Below, piece by piece: positions 40,127-50,191 of a DNA stretch of 64,000 nucleotides. The notes under the pieces were generated by a model. The model saw only the letters and a program-made list of their open reading frames with translations. It was not told the DNA's origin and did no database searches. The translations under genes and the position numbers were made by a program. The stretch is from Treponema sp. J25 (lineage in GTDB: Bacteria; Spirochaetota; Spirochaetia; Treponematales; Breznakiellaceae): the NCBI RefSeq assembly GCF_004343725.1, contig NZ_PTQW01000012.1:62001-126000 (forward strand). The letters run 5' to 3'. Position 1 is the stretch's first letter; every line of letters begins with the position of its first letter.

Positions 40127-41878
40127 TTAATGACTATCTTTAAGCACATCCAGGTCTAGTTCGGCGGCCGTACAGGGTACCGTAATACCCCAGTTCTCAA
40201 GCACCTGAGGGTGGAGTTCCCCGTATACTCCTACTTTTACTCCTCCACAGAGCACCGCCGCAACCCGGCCCGGGATAAAGCGACTGTCCGTAACTTCTGC
40301 CACTTCGTAGGACCGATTAAGGTAATAGAACAAAGCCTGGATCTGACTGGCTACCACATTAAAGTTAGCCTCCGGAGCGGCATGCAAAAAGCCCAGGTAC
40401 TGCCGGGTGGCAACCCCATAGTTCTCCGAACTATCCCGATAGGCCACCTTGCCTACCTCGAATATTCTGTGGGGATACACCGCATGACCCGAAACAGATT
40501 CGGACATGAGTAGAGAAGGGAGCACCGAATCCCGGACATACTCGTAGTTTTCCGTCATGGGATTACTGATCCGTACAATGGAAGAGCCATCCCGGCACAT
40601 CTTTTCGATAAAGTCTTTTTTCGAACCCAGATAGTTATAAATCATCTCCTGGTATCCCAGGCCAATCATGAGTTCCTTCACCTTGCGGCTAAAAAGGGTT
40701 ATCGGCGTAAGCCGGCCAATGGTAAAATCCTGAGGCTTAAGGGGCATAAAATTGTTAAGCCCCCGGCCAATCATCACCTCTTCTACCACATCGGCGGCGT
40801 GGAGAAAGTCGTTACGATACTCCGGCGGATACACCCGAATCCCCGGCTCGGAACGAGCTTCCCGGGCCTCTCGATCCTCTGCGGCCTCGGCCCGCACCCC
40901 CATCCGACGGAGCGCCCCAAGACAGGCCTCCTGGTCCAGGGCCTCTCCCAGGAAACGATAGATCCGGCTCAGGGAACAAAAGAGGGTCTCCTGGAAATAG
41001 TAGGGGAAGGTCACCTGCTGGCCAAAGGGGGTATCGTAGGGATACTCCACCAGCACCGGCTGAACCGTCCAGCCCGCATCAGCAAAATCGCAGGCGGTGA
41101 TGCTGATAGCCAGGGCCAGGGACTCCATATCGGTACCCGTCATTTCCACAAAGAGTTCATCGTCCCCCACCTCCACGGCCCCAATGCGGGCGCTGTTGAT
41201 CACCGGTGGAAACGAGAGGGTCTCGCCCGCCGAATCGGTAAGGTAGGGAAAGCGGGGGAAGCCCGCAACGATATGGCCGTATTCTATGCCTTTTGGATGC
41301 TTCTGACAGATTTCGCGAAGGGAAAGTTTTTCTTCCATTCCCAGGGGAACAAAGCGGGTAGCATCGGGGTCTGCCGCCACATACCGCACGGGCCACTGAA
41401 TGAGGGCAGTCCGATACACCCCCATGGCAATGGAACGCCGTTTGCGGCCAAAATTCCAGCAGAGCTTTTCCTGGGTCTGGATTACGTCTTTCAGTTGGGC
41501 CTCATCAATCTTTTTACCCTTTACCACAAAGGCACCGATATAGGGACGAATATCCTTCAGGGCCCCATCCACTATCACCCGATAGGTGGTGGGTAAGGCC
41601 TGCCCCGGACGGCTAAAAAAGGGATAGGCAGGGATCGGCGCCGATCGATGGTACAACCTGAGTTGCCGGGCAAGTCCCGCGGTGGACCAGAGATCGGGGC
41701 GGTTCGTATCGTTCAATTCAATTTTAAGAATGCGCGCAGATTCGGGAAGGCTCTTGTCAGAGTCTTCATCCAATTCCGCCTTGGCACAGGTAAGGGCTTC
41801 TTCAAAGGCCTCCCGACCTTCCCATCGATATCCTATGAGGGAATACAACAACTGTTCATGTACTTCTATCTTTGGCAT
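40127..41878 (-). CDS. pheT: phenylalanyl-tRNA synthetase beta subunit, archaeal/spirochaete type
   Basis: A 583-residue subunit that, with PheS, charges tRNA-Phe. It lacks the N-terminal EMAP domain and C-terminal anticodon domain of the usual bacterial beta chain (about 800), which matches the archaeal-type form found in spirochaetes. B3/B4-like and B5 domains are present, with motif-like TPITLFSRKVKELMIGLGYQE (two blocks) near residue 400. It lies 18 bases downstream of pheS. Confidence 0.92.
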   Translation of the reverse strand: MPKIEVHEQLLYSLIGYRWEGREAFEEALTCAKAELDEDSDKSLPESARILKIELNDTNRPDLWSTAGLARQLRLYHRSAPIPAYPFFSRPGQALPTTYRVIVDGALKDIRPYIGAFVVKGKKIDEAQLKDVIQTQEKLCWNFGRKRRSIAMGVYRTALIQWPVRYVAADPDATRFVPLGMEEKLSLREICQKHPKGIEYGHIVAGFPRFPYLTDSAGETLSFPPVINSARIGAVEVGDDELFVEMTGTDMESLALAISITACDFADAGWTVQPVLVEYPYDTPFGQQVTFPYYFQETLFCSLSRIYRFLGEALDQEACLGALRRMGVRAEAAEDREAREARSEPGIRVYPPEYRNDFLHAADVVEEVMIGRGLNNFMPLKPQDFTIGRLTPITLFSRKVKELMIGLGYQEMIYNYLGSKKDFIEKMCRDGSSIVRISNPMTENYEYVRDSVLPSLLMSESVSGHAVYPHRIFEVGKVAYRDSSENYGVATRQYLGFLHAAPEANFNVVASQIQALFYYLNRSYEVAEVTDSRFIPGRVAAVLCGGVKVGVYGELHPQVLENWGITVPCTAAELDLDVLKDSH

Positions 41879-41896
41879 ACCAGTAACTCCTGAGGA

Positions 41897-43522
41897 TTAG
41901 AGGCTTTCCTTCGTCCGGCGCAGCCGTACCGCTTCGATATCATAACTAAAGAGTTCCCGTAGATCGTTGAGGCCCAGGGCCATCAGGGCCATCCGATCGA
42001 TACCGATACCCCAGGCCGCTACGGGCACGTTCACTCCCAGCGACTGGGTTACCTCGGGACGGAAAATCCCGGACCCCCCTAACTCAAACCAACCGAGGAC
42101 GGGATGCTTGATATGAACCTCCACCGATGGCTCCGTAAAGGGGAAATAGCCCGGCACATACTTTACTTCCTTGGCTCCGGCTACTTCTGTGGCAAACATC
42201 TCGAGCATCCCCAGAAGGGTGCGGAGATTTACATCCTCTCCCAGAACTATCCCTTCGGTTTGATAAAAATCCGAAAGGTGGGTCGCATCTACCCGGTCAT
42301 AGCGGAAACAGCGCACAATACCAAAATATTTCCCCGGAATTTTCGCTTTGGGAAGTTGCCGGGCAGAGAGGACCGTTCCCTGGCTTCGCAAAATAAGCCT
42401 GCGGGTAAATTCCCGGTCAAAGGTATAGCGCCAGCCCCGGCTTCCCGTATCACCGCCGTTCTCATGGGCCGCCGCAACCCGGCTTAACCAGGGCTCTTCG
42501 ATATACTGGGCCTTCTGTGGTTCCGCCACATAGTACACATCATGGATATCCCGGGCAGAATGGAACTGGGGCATAAAAAGGGCATCGGAATTCCAGAATT
42601 CCGTTTCCACCAGGGATCCATCAAATTCTTCAAAACCCAGGGAAACCAGCTTGTCCTTTACATCTTCCAGGAATCGCGCGTAGGGGTTAGAGCGGCCCAC
42701 TAAAAGACGGGTAGGAGGCACCTGAATGTTATATGAACGGAATCGGCCATTTTTCCAGGCCCCACTGGCTAACAGTTCAGGGGTGAGGGCGCCAATTTCA
42801 TCTCCCGTGATTCCCGCCTCTTGCAGGGCCTGGAACACCGCCTGCCACTGTTCCGTAAAGGTGTAAATCACCTTTTCCCGTTCCACAATGCGGAAAGCGC
42901 TATCGGCGGCCCCCCGCTTTTTGGCGATACTTTTCATAAGTTCCCGCTCTTCCGGCGAGAGGTTCTCTTCCTTTAGCAAACCACTGCTGTCTTCGCCTTT
43001 GCCGGTTCCCTCCCGGAGCTTTAGCGCCCGCTCGAGGAGCCCCCGAATCAGCCGGAGTCGCTGGCTTCCGGGTCCTGCGGTTGGTAAACCATCCGCCCCG
43101 AGGCTACAGCCTGGAGCAAGGCAAACCCGCTTCTGTTCATCCATTACTACCAGGTTTGCCTTTGACAAAAGGCCATAGGCGCTTCCCACATCCTTGTTTT
43201 CCAGCTTCAAGCGCTGGGCAAGTTCTCCCATCGTCAGGGCCCCTTCCTGGGCAAGAAGGCGCAGAATTCGTTCCTCCGGAGTTCCCTCTCGGGCCCAGAG
43301 TTCCCCCAATTCGGTTAACTCAAAAAACACAAGTGGTTCCCGCCGGATTTCCTGAATCAAGCCTTTTCCCAGGAGCCACGAAAGGGCCTGATTCCCATTG
43401 CCCGGCTTAAACTGTAGCTCTGCCTCTACTTTTTCGATACTTAATTCATCCCCTCTTTTGTAGTGCCGAATAATCCGCACCTCCAGGGGATGCAGGTTCT
43501 TTACCGTGTTCTGGATATCCAT
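41897..43522 (-). CDS. pheS: phenylalanyl-tRNA synthetase alpha subunit, archaeal/spirochaete type
   Basis: A 541-residue catalytic subunit. The N-terminal part (1-200) holds winged-helix repeats typical of the archaeal/eukaryotic alpha chain. The class II core has DIHDVYYV, VRCFRYDRVDATHLSDFYQTEG (two parts), and ELGGSGIFRPEVTQSLG, then GWGIGIDR-type WGIGIDRMALMALG (motif 3). No T-box or leader peptide was recognised upstream. It is 18 bases ahead of pheT. Confidence 0.94.
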   Translation of the reverse strand: MDIQNTVKNLHPLEVRIIRHYKRGDELSIEKVEAELQFKPGNGNQALSWLLGKGLIQEIRREPLVFFELTELGELWAREGTPEERILRLLAQEGALTMGELAQRLKLENKDVGSAYGLLSKANLVVMDEQKRVCLAPGCSLGADGLPTAGPGSQRLRLIRGLLERALKLREGTGKGEDSSGLLKEENLSPEERELMKSIAKKRGAADSAFRIVEREKVIYTFTEQWQAVFQALQEAGITGDEIGALTPELLASGAWKNGRFRSYNIQVPPTRLLVGRSNPYARFLEDVKDKLVSLGFEEFDGSLVETEFWNSDALFMPQFHSARDIHDVYYVAEPQKAQYIEEPWLSRVAAAHENGGDTGSRGWRYTFDREFTRRLILRSQGTVLSARQLPKAKIPGKYFGIVRCFRYDRVDATHLSDFYQTEGIVLGEDVNLRTLLGMLEMFATEVAGAKEVKYVPGYFPFTEPSVEVHIKHPVLGWFELGGSGIFRPEVTQSLGVNVPVAAWGIGIDRMALMALGLNDLRELFSYDIEAVRLRRTKESL

Positions 43523-43768
43523 GAGAACTCCCGTACCAATGTGCTATACCATCTAACGTATCCTAGAAGGGCGCCTCTGTAAAGAGAGGAAGAAGAAAGC
43601 CCACCTGGAGCTTTACTCCCTCCTGATACAGCTTACCTCATCCCCACAGTATCATCCCTCACCTCCTGAATCGGTGTTGGAGACTAGGCAACCCCGGTTC
43701 TGTTAATCCGCCACGCGCCAAGCAAGGAGCCGCTTTTCATTTAAGGACTTGCGTTTTATAGTTACCCT

Positions 43769-44185
43769 ATGAAGAGCTTAACGAAGGAATTGTGGTTTGA
43801 GACAAAACAACGCCGGGAATTTATCAACATAACAGACCAGGTGGAAGCCCTCGTTGCGGCCTCGGGGGTTCAGGAAGGGCTGTGCTTGGTAAACGCCATG
43901 CACATCACAGCAAGTGTCTTTATTAACGATGACGAAAGTGGACTCCATCGCGACTTTGATATCTGGCTTGAAAAACTAGCCCCCCATGAGCCCGTTTCGT
44001 CGTATTACCACAACCGGGGAGAAGATAACGCCGATGCCCACATGAAGCGGCAAATTATGGGACGAGAGGTAGTCGTCGCCATTACCCAGGGAAGATTGCA
44101 TCTTGGCCCCTGGGAACAAATCTTTTATGGTGAATTTGATGGTCAGCGCCGAAAACGGGTGCTGGTAAAAATCATTGGGGAATAA
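43769..44185 (+). CDS. YjbQ/UPF0047 family protein
   Basis: A 138-residue protein of the YjbQ family (secondary thiamine-phosphate synthase enzyme). Motifs are [18 protein letters not shown], then [18 protein letters not shown] and [18 protein letters not shown], with the three histidines that cluster in the family trimer site. Some members restore thiamine synthesis when overproduced, but the natural role is uncertain. No thiamine gene is adjacent. Confidence 0.88.
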   Translation: MKSLTKELWFETKQRREFINITDQVEALVAASGVQEGLCLVNAMHITASVFINDDESGLHRDFDIWLEKLAPHEPVSSYYHNRGEDNADAHMKRQIMGREVVVAITQGRLHLGPWEQIFYGEFDGQRRKRVLVKIIGE

Positions 44186-44238
44186 TCCGACAGGCCCCAA
44201 AAGAAGAGTAGTTCCACCTCTTTACGTCTCTCGCGCCA

Positions 44239-45147
44239 TTAATGCACCGCGAAGGGAACCACATCGGTAATAATAACCCGGAAGCGGGCCTGGCATGTCC
44301 AGCGTCCCGCCTGTATCCAATAGCGGGGAAAGGAAGCGAGGGCAATGTATCCGTGGGCTTCCTTTGGGCGGTTCCGCTCGGTCTTTCGCAGGTAGGCCCG
44401 AATGGCGGCCCGGGCCGCATCCTCCAGGGCCCGGCGCTTACCGTCGTACCAGGGTCCCGGAACGGGCGCCCAACCTCCGGCGGCAAGCCCATCTTGAGAA
44501 GGAAGGGCGCTTTTCTCCGGGGAATCGGAACTAGCCCCGCCGGTGGAGCGGCCTTTCCTCAAAGAGTTATCCCCCTCCTCGCCGGGAGAAGCCCCCGGTA
44601 CTGTGGGCAAGCCACCTCCATTGGGAGCAGCCTCTGCCCCTGCAGGGCCGGGCCCCGAAAGAGCTCCGGTCCCCACCCCTTGTAAAAGAAGGATCTGCCC
44701 TGATTTCCAGAAAGCAAGCCGGCGCTCTTCTTCGGGGGTTGGTCGGTACTCTACCCAGATGGCAAAGGTAGATCCCTCTACCCGCGCATCGGTCACAGAA
44801 AAGCGGGGGTCCCCCCAGCGGATAGTGCCCTCCGAGAATAGCTCGAGCTTTTCTTCAATCTGTCGGGCCCGCTCGCCTATCTCATAGGCAAAGCGCCAGC
44901 CATAAATGTGGGCAGAAACATTCAGAAAGGCCTCTTCCAGGGCTCGCTGGTGCGCAACGGTCGTATCTAATGGACCATGTTCCTCTAAAAACGAAAGATA
45001 TACCGGTTCTAAATCGATACGGACCTCGCCCCGCACCACCGCTTGGGCATTTATAGGGGAAGAAAAAATTAAAGCAAAAAAAACTATAAAGAGGAGTACC
45101 ATCTTTCGCTTTTTACCCCGCCCTGTGTATTTATCGCGCCTACCCAA
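44239..45147 (-). CDS. exported protein of unknown function
   Basis: A 302-residue protein with an N-terminal signal peptide (basic MGRRDKYTGRGKKRK then a hydrophobic run to INAQA). Starts at a TTG at 45147; an ATG at 45102 would begin within the hydrophobic part and lack the basic n-region, so the longer start is preferred. Residues 170-215 are a glycine/proline/serine-rich linker with no fold. Flanking parts (KLELFSEGTIRWGDPRFS and KRRALEDAARAAIRAYLRKT) are structured. It may be a periplasmic or outer-membrane-associated protein of a spirochaete-specific family. Confidence 0.6.
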   Translation of the reverse strand: MGRRDKYTGRGKKRKMVLLFIVFFALIFSSPINAQAVVRGEVRIDLEPVYLSFLEEHGPLDTTVAHQRALEEAFLNVSAHIYGWRFAYEIGERARQIEEKLELFSEGTIRWGDPRFSVTDARVEGSTFAIWVEYRPTPEEERRLAFWKSGQILLLQGVGTGALSGPGPAGAEAAPNGGGLPTVPGASPGEEGDNSLRKGRSTGGASSDSPEKSALPSQDGLAAGGWAPVPGPWYDGKRRALEDAARAAIRAYLRKTERNRPKEAHGYIALASFPRYWIQAGRWTCQARFRVIITDVVPFAVH

Positions 45148-45223
45148 TTTTTGGGGACTCAGCGGGGTAGCTCGTTTTTAGACTCAACGCCCCCGCTCAC
45201 TCCCTCTATTCCCATTCAACATT

Positions 45224-45859
45224 CTAGGAGCGGCGCACCAGATATCTCCAGGGATTAACCCCAAAACGGACCAGGAAATACAGCCAGCCAAACAAGAAAC
45301 CCGCCAGATGGGTTACATGGGCTACTCCATTCTGGGTTCCCGTAATGGCAGAAAAAAGTTCCAGGGCGGTAAAACCAAGGACCATCACCGGCGCCCGCAG
45401 GGGAAGGATACCCCAGAGAAAAACCACCGAATCAGGGAAAAAGGTCGCATAGGCCAATTGCACGGCAAAAATTGCGCCGGAAGCCCCTACTAGATAGGTA
45501 AAATAAGAACCGGTGAGCAAAAAAACCCCGAACGAAAAAAGCCCCGCCAGAATACCCGTAACAAGATAATAGAGCAGAAACTCCTTGGAGCCCACATGGC
45601 GTTCCATGGGGATTCCAAAGAAGAAAAGGCCCAGCATATTAAAAAGGAGATGAGAAATACTCCCGTGGGTAAACATGTACGTCAGGGGCTGCCAGAACAT
45701 ACCAAAGCGCACCATCGCCACGGGATTTAATGCGAGGTACGAAGTTGCCTGAGCAATCAGATTCTGTACCAAAAAAACAAGCAGGTTAATTCCGATAAGG
45801 ATTAACACCACATTATCATATCGATAGCGCAGCGGTTTCCGGATAAACTGAACAAGCAT
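45224..45859 (-). CDS. second rhomboid-family protease
   Basis: A 211-residue six-helix rhomboid. Catalytic serine is in VGASGAIFAVQLAYA and histidine in AHVTHLAGFLFGWLYF. HGSISHLLFNMLGLFFFG provides the HxxxN element. The ATG at 45859 is better aligned than the Met six codons earlier. It is the shorter bacterial form, distinct from the 251-residue one at 27937. Substrate unknown. Confidence 0.9.
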   Translation of the reverse strand: MLVQFIRKPLRYRYDNVVLILIGINLLVFLVQNLIAQATSYLALNPVAMVRFGMFWQPLTYMFTHGSISHLLFNMLGLFFFGIPMERHVGSKEFLLYYLVTGILAGLFSFGVFLLTGSYFTYLVGASGAIFAVQLAYATFFPDSVVFLWGILPLRAPVMVLGFTALELFSAITGTQNGVAHVTHLAGFLFGWLYFLVRFGVNPWRYLVRRS

Positions 45860-45941
45860 GATACAAAGATACGGCAAGAACGCTTTTCAGGTCAACAAAA
45901 AATTGTCCCTTAATTAAGAAGCTGCTATCCCAGGGAGCTTT

Positions 45942-47045
45942 TCAGTTCCGGGGCACATCGATGGAAATCCGATTCCTCCCTTCTTGTTTAGAACGGTACA
46001 AGGCGCGGTCAGCCCGATCCACCACCTGTTTTGGGGATGCATCCACCAGCGGATCATAACAAGCGATGCCACCGGAGATAGTGATATGGAGTTTCTGTCC
46101 TTCAAATTCCAGGGGCGCCTGTTCTATGGCTTGCCGAATTCGTTCGGCAATCTGAAAAGATATCTTTTGAATCTCCGCAGAAGGATTTTCTTCCACCACT
46201 AATACTACAAATTCTTCTCCTCCAAAACGAGCGGCAATATCAGTAGAACGAATATGGTCGGCAATGATATGGGCCGCTTGAACAAGCACATAATCTCCAC
46301 AGGTATGGCCATAGGTATCATTGAATTTTTTAAAGAAATCGATATCAAACATGATTATGCCAAAATTACGGAGGGGATTTTCAAAATTATTGAACCGTTC
46401 CTGAAGCACCGTAAACAGGTAATGCTTCATGCGGAGCTTAGTCATCATATCGGTGGTGGTCATTTCAAACAGGAAGGCGTTGTTTATTGAAATAGCCGCA
46501 AGGGTGGCAATGTTTAAGAGATATTCCCGCTCATAGGGATCAAAATCACTATCATCGATCCGTTCCCCGAGCATAAGGATACCATTGATCTGCCCCTTTG
46601 CCTTTAAGGGAACCAGCAAACTGGGTTCCAGCCGTTCGATGTGCTCAAGACCTTCTAAGGGCCCCAGTTCTCGATGAATATCATCCAGGGTATAACAGCC
46701 ATACTTTTGAGAAAAGAAGGTGATAAGCTTATGATCTTCCGGGATTGAATAATCAAGAGAGTGATCCACATCAAAGCCTTTGTAATTACGCTGCAAGGAA
46801 AAAGCTGTAGCGTCCAGATTCTTTTTTGCAAAGATAGCCGCCCGAATAACCTTCATTTGAGCCATACATATAAAGAGGATAGAATCGATAAGAATCGCGT
46901 AATCTAGGGTAGAATTCAAACTTTTAGAGATTTCCAGGAGCTGCTTCAAATCATAAATCTGTTTCTCGTAATCCACATAGAAGGGCTCATACACATGTTC
47001 CACTAGTTCAGCGGGGAGCTCCTGGGACGAATCGGATTTATTCAT
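45942..47045 (-). CDS. GAF-GGDEF diguanylate cyclase
   Basis: A 367-residue signalling enzyme that makes cyclic di-GMP. A GAF-like sensor covers residues about 35-190, and the GGDEF domain 200-365. The active-site motif is GGEEF (285-289), and the inhibitory I-site RxxD is intact as RSTD (276-279), so product inhibition is likely. MFDIDFFKKFNDTYGHTCGD is the metal and guanine-binding part (split as two blocks). No membrane helix. The start is the ATG at 47045, with the Met twelve codons earlier less likely. Confidence 0.92.
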   Translation of the reverse strand: MNKSDSSQELPAELVEHVYEPFYVDYEKQIYDLKQLLEISKSLNSTLDYAILIDSILFICMAQMKVIRAAIFAKKNLDATAFSLQRNYKGFDVDHSLDYSIPEDHKLITFFSQKYGCYTLDDIHRELGPLEGLEHIERLEPSLLVPLKAKGQINGILMLGERIDDSDFDPYEREYLLNIATLAAISINNAFLFEMTTTDMMTKLRMKHYLFTVLQERFNNFENPLRNFGIIMFDIDFFKKFNDTYGHTCGDYVLVQAAHIIADHIRSTDIAARFGGEEFVVLVVEENPSAEIQKISFQIAERIRQAIEQAPLEFEGQKLHITISGGIACYDPLVDASPKQVVDRADRALYRSKQEGRNRISIDVPRN

Positions 47046-47144
47046 GGTCCCTATTATATCACCCCTTTTTAGAAAGTACAAAATTTTACTATACAGTTAT
47101 CTCCATTTTTTAATAAAATGCAAGGGTCTGAAACCATTTTTTAG

Positions 47145-48149
47145 TTAAAAATGCATGTGTGGGAAGGCCTGAGCTACAATTTGCCGATATTCTTCTATAG
47201 TTCTGGCTTGAACAACGGCATTTCGCAGATGGGATGCCCCGGGCATGCCTTTAGCGTACGCACAAAACTGCTTGCGCATTTCCCGGCATGCTATATCTTC
47301 CCCTACATCCAGAACCCTCAGTTCTAGCTGACGAAGGGCCCATTGAAGCCGTTGTTCTACCGGAACAGGGTCGTAATAGCCCTTTTCTAAAAGCTGTCGG
47401 GTCTCGGTAAAGATAAAGGGGTTTCCCATAGCCCCACGGGCAAACATGATGGCCGCGCAGCCCGTATATTCAAGCATGCGTTTCCCGTCTTCTGGGGTAA
47501 ACAGGTCCCCTGAACCGATAACGGGGATGGGTACAAGACTTACAAGATGAGCAATATACTCCCAATTCGCCTTTCCTGAATATCCCTGCGCTCGGGTTCT
47601 CGCGTGGAAACCTATCGCTGCTGCCCCCGCCTCTAGTGCTCGTTGAGCCACGAGGGGATAATTTATCGATGCTTCGTCCCATCCTGAACGAATTTTTATC
47701 GTTACCGGGACCCCTCCCAGATATTTTTGAGTAGCCAGGACTACCGATTCCACCACCCTTGCAAGCCGATCTGGATCCCGCAACAGGGCAGCCCCTGCCC
47801 CACTTTTTACTACCTTAGGAACAGGGCAACCACAATTGATATCCACCATTGCTGGTTGATAGGGCTCAAGAAGCGCTACTGCCCGGGCCATGGTAGCGGG
47901 GTCGGAACCAAACAACTGAACCACATAGCAACGCTCATTGGGGGCCCTGAGGAGCATCTGGGCAGTCTTTTTTGAGTCCCGCACAAGGCCCTCCGCAGAA
48001 ATCAGTTCAGTACAGGTAAGGTTCGCCCCCGCTTCCACACAGATAGAACGGAAGGCCCGGTCCGTATAACCGGCGACAGGAGCAAGAAAAAGATTTCCCT
48101 CCAGATTCACCGAGCCAATCCGCAGGGGACGGTACAAGCATTCACCCAT
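47145..48149 (-). CDS. dusB: tRNA-dihydrouridine synthase
   Basis: A 334-residue FMN enzyme that reduces uridine in tRNA. The TIM barrel contains FLAPVAGYTDRAFR, VDINCGCPVPKVVKSGAGAAL (shortened here), the catalytic cysteine in NCGCP, and KIRSGWD. GSGDLFTPEDGKRMLEYTGC and ARGAMGNPFIF complete the FMN site. I use the ATG at 48149, since the frame upstream shows no family resemblance and overlaps tatD. Type DusB is inferred from length and motifs. Confidence 0.9.
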   Translation of the reverse strand: MGECLYRPLRIGSVNLEGNLFLAPVAGYTDRAFRSICVEAGANLTCTELISAEGLVRDSKKTAQMLLRAPNERCYVVQLFGSDPATMARAVALLEPYQPAMVDINCGCPVPKVVKSGAGAALLRDPDRLARVVESVVLATQKYLGGVPVTIKIRSGWDEASINYPLVAQRALEAGAAAIGFHARTRAQGYSGKANWEYIAHLVSLVPIPVIGSGDLFTPEDGKRMLEYTGCAAIMFARGAMGNPFIFTETRQLLEKGYYDPVPVEQRLQWALRQLELRVLDVGEDIACREMRKQFCAYAKGMPGASHLRNAVVQARTIEEYRQIVAQAFPHMHF

Positions 48150-48177
48150 AGTGAAAAAACATACCCTTCCCGGGACG

Positions 48178-48951
48178 TTATGCGGGCAAACCAAAGAAGC
48201 GGTTTGAATTCTCCCAGAGAATAGCCGCTAATTCTTCCTCATCCATATCGAGCATCGTCGCAAGGTAACGGGCCGTGCTGGGAAGGTACTTCGGCATGTT
48301 GCGCTTCCCCCGGAACTCGGCGGGCACCATAAAGGGACTTTCCGATTCTATCAAAATTCGATCCAGCGGCAAGATCCTCACCGTCTCGTGGAGGTTCCTC
48401 GCATTGCGATACGTAAGATTCCCTGCAAAACTAAAATAAACATTGAGATCCAGGGCCTTTTCCGCATAGGCCGCATCCTCTGAATAACAATGGAGCACCC
48501 CTCCTTTTGGAGGAAGGCGGTCCCGCAAAATCTCCAGCACATCTTGACCGGCCTCTCGATTGTGGATGATCACCGGCAAATCTAATTTTGCCGCCAGTTC
48601 AAGCTGGGTGATAAAAAGCTCAATCTGAGACTTCTTATCCCCAAATTTTCGATAATAATCCAGCCCAATCTCTCCGATCGCGACCACCCGCGGGAGTCGC
48701 ACGCTCTGTTCGATTGTTTGAATCCAGTTTTTACCTGGATTTTGCACCTCCGACGGAGAAACCCCTACCGCGTGGTAGACATTCGTCGCCGATTTCAGGT
48801 TTTCGTATACCTGGACAAAGTCGTGCAAACTATTACAAATCGAAACAATCCGGGTCACCGAAGCTTGCCGGGCTTCTTGAATAACAATAAGTTGTTCAAT
48901 AGGGTCATCATAGATGAGCCCTATATGGGCGTGAGTATCAAAATACTGCAT
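48178..48951 (-). CDS. TatD-family metal-dependent DNase/hydrolase
   Basis: A 257-residue TIM-barrel hydrolase. The metal site is seen as DTHAHIG at the N-terminus, then AIGEIGLDYYRK, VIIHNREAGQDVLEIL, VLHCYSEDA and LIESESPFMVPAEFRG. The family trims 3' ends of DNA or acts on other substrates. It lies just ahead of dusB on the same strand, and its end comes close to the dus start, so the two may share a transcript. Confidence 0.9.
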   Translation of the reverse strand: MQYFDTHAHIGLIYDDPIEQLIVIQEARQASVTRIVSICNSLHDFVQVYENLKSATNVYHAVGVSPSEVQNPGKNWIQTIEQSVRLPRVVAIGEIGLDYYRKFGDKKSQIELFITQLELAAKLDLPVIIHNREAGQDVLEILRDRLPPKGGVLHCYSEDAAYAEKALDLNVYFSFAGNLTYRNARNLHETVRILPLDRILIESESPFMVPAEFRGKRNMPKYLPSTARYLATMLDMDEEELAAILWENSNRFFGLPA

Positions 48952-49068
48952 GGCTTAGTCCAAAAGTGTTATGATAGGGGGCTTCCAAACTGGATACTAT
49001 TACTATACCACAAGAGTTTTTAATCGTCAACGAAAAATAAAAATTACTATGGAGAGACAATGGATGAT

Positions 49069-49098
49069 TTGACATATTTTTAAATTAACTGGTATAAT
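49069..49098 (+). promoter_or_regulatory. sigma-70 promoter of the envelope cluster
   Basis: A consensus -35 (TTGACA, 49069-49074) and consensus -10 (TATAAT, 49093-49098) are separated by 18 bases. It drives the M23 peptidase-bactofilin-YaaR-PSP1 run. Confidence 0.8.
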
Positions 49099-49146
49099 AA
49101 GCAGGATTTTATTAAGTACATAATGTTATTAGAAGGGAGCAAGAGA

Positions 49147-50187
49147 GTGGCTTCGGTGCATCGTTATAAAAAATTAGAAAACTCCCTGTTCAAAAAAACA
49201 GGGCGTTTCTTCGTTCGGCTAGGGAGAAGTATTGGAGATGCACTGCGCGCTTTTTTTCATTTTGGGAGAAAGAAGTATTCAATTGTCGTCGTACCTCATT
49301 CGGAAAAGCGGGTATACAATTTACAGATAAGTATCTTTTCCTTTGCCCTGGTTCTTCTGGTGTTAGCAGGAATTGTGGGGGCCTTTTTCTGGTATGGGGC
49401 GTTGTATAGCGGCACCCGGGGGGCCCTGGTTGAAAACGAAAGTAAATTAAAGGAAGCCCAGGCCAACCTTGATATGCTGCGGGACGAAACGGCCAATCTT
49501 CTGCGATCTGCCAAGAGTTTTGAAGCGGCCCTTTCTTCTACCCTTTCTACGCTGGGGCTTACTTCTAAACCTGCTACTACCAGTTCTGCGCAGCAGGGAG
49601 ATCTCAGTTCTTTTTTTGAGATAAAAGAAACCGCCCAGGGGACCTTAAAAGAGGTGAGCGAATTGCGTCGCTTATCAGGCTATCTTTCCTCTGCGGTGGA
49701 TCCGCTGAAAGAGATAGGCAATCTCCTGGATTCCCAGAATACGCTTCTGACCGATATCCCCAGTATATGGCCTATTCAAGGAGGAATCGGCCATATATCA
49801 ATGTACTTTGGTCAAAACATCAATCCCTTCACCGGCCAATGGTATATTCACAAAGGGGTAGATCTTTCCACCTATCGACAGGGGGATCCAGTGGTAGCTG
49901 CAGCGGATGGCCAGGTGGTCACGGTAGATTATGATATAGGTGGCTTCGGCAATTATATCATTATAAAGCACAAACATGGTTTTTATACCCGCTATGCCCA
50001 CCTCCAGGCATTTAGGGTACAAAAGGGACAAAAGGTTCAGCAAGGACAGGTAATTGGATATATTGGCAATACGGGGCTTTCTACGGGTCCTCACCTCCAT
50101 TACGAAGTTCATATAGGTTCCGATGTGGTGGATCCCATGAAATATCTTAACATTCGGTCTACCTTAGCCCGAAACACGGTAAAATAA
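49147..50187 (+). CDS. M23-family (LytM-type) peptidase, membrane-anchored
   Basis: A 346-residue envelope protein that cuts peptidoglycan or regulates such enzymes. One membrane helix lies at about 65-88 after a basic cytoplasmic part, then a coiled coil (residues 100-135), and the LytM domain (235-340) with HKGVDLSTYRQGDPVVAAADG (two parts), the ligands H..D and HLHYEVH. I use the GTG at 49147, seven bases after GGGAG; the ATG at 49123 has no good ribosome binding site. First gene of a spirochaete-typical run with bactofilin. Confidence 0.88.
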   Translation: MASVHRYKKLENSLFKKTGRFFVRLGRSIGDALRAFFHFGRKKYSIVVVPHSEKRVYNLQISIFSFALVLLVLAGIVGAFFWYGALYSGTRGALVENESKLKEAQANLDMLRDETANLLRSAKSFEAALSSTLSTLGLTSKPATTSSAQQGDLSSFFEIKETAQGTLKEVSELRRLSGYLSSAVDPLKEIGNLLDSQNTLLTDIPSIWPIQGGIGHISMYFGQNINPFTGQWYIHKGVDLSTYRQGDPVVAAADGQVVTVDYDIGGFGNYIIIKHKHGFYTRYAHLQAFRVQKGQKVQQGQVIGYIGNTGLSTGPHLHYEVHIGSDVVDPMKYLNIRSTLARNTVK

Positions 50188-50191
50188 CATC

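Noticed and set aside
43523-43768. T-box leader ahead of pheS
   Set aside because: The conserved TGGNACCGCG-type block is missing.
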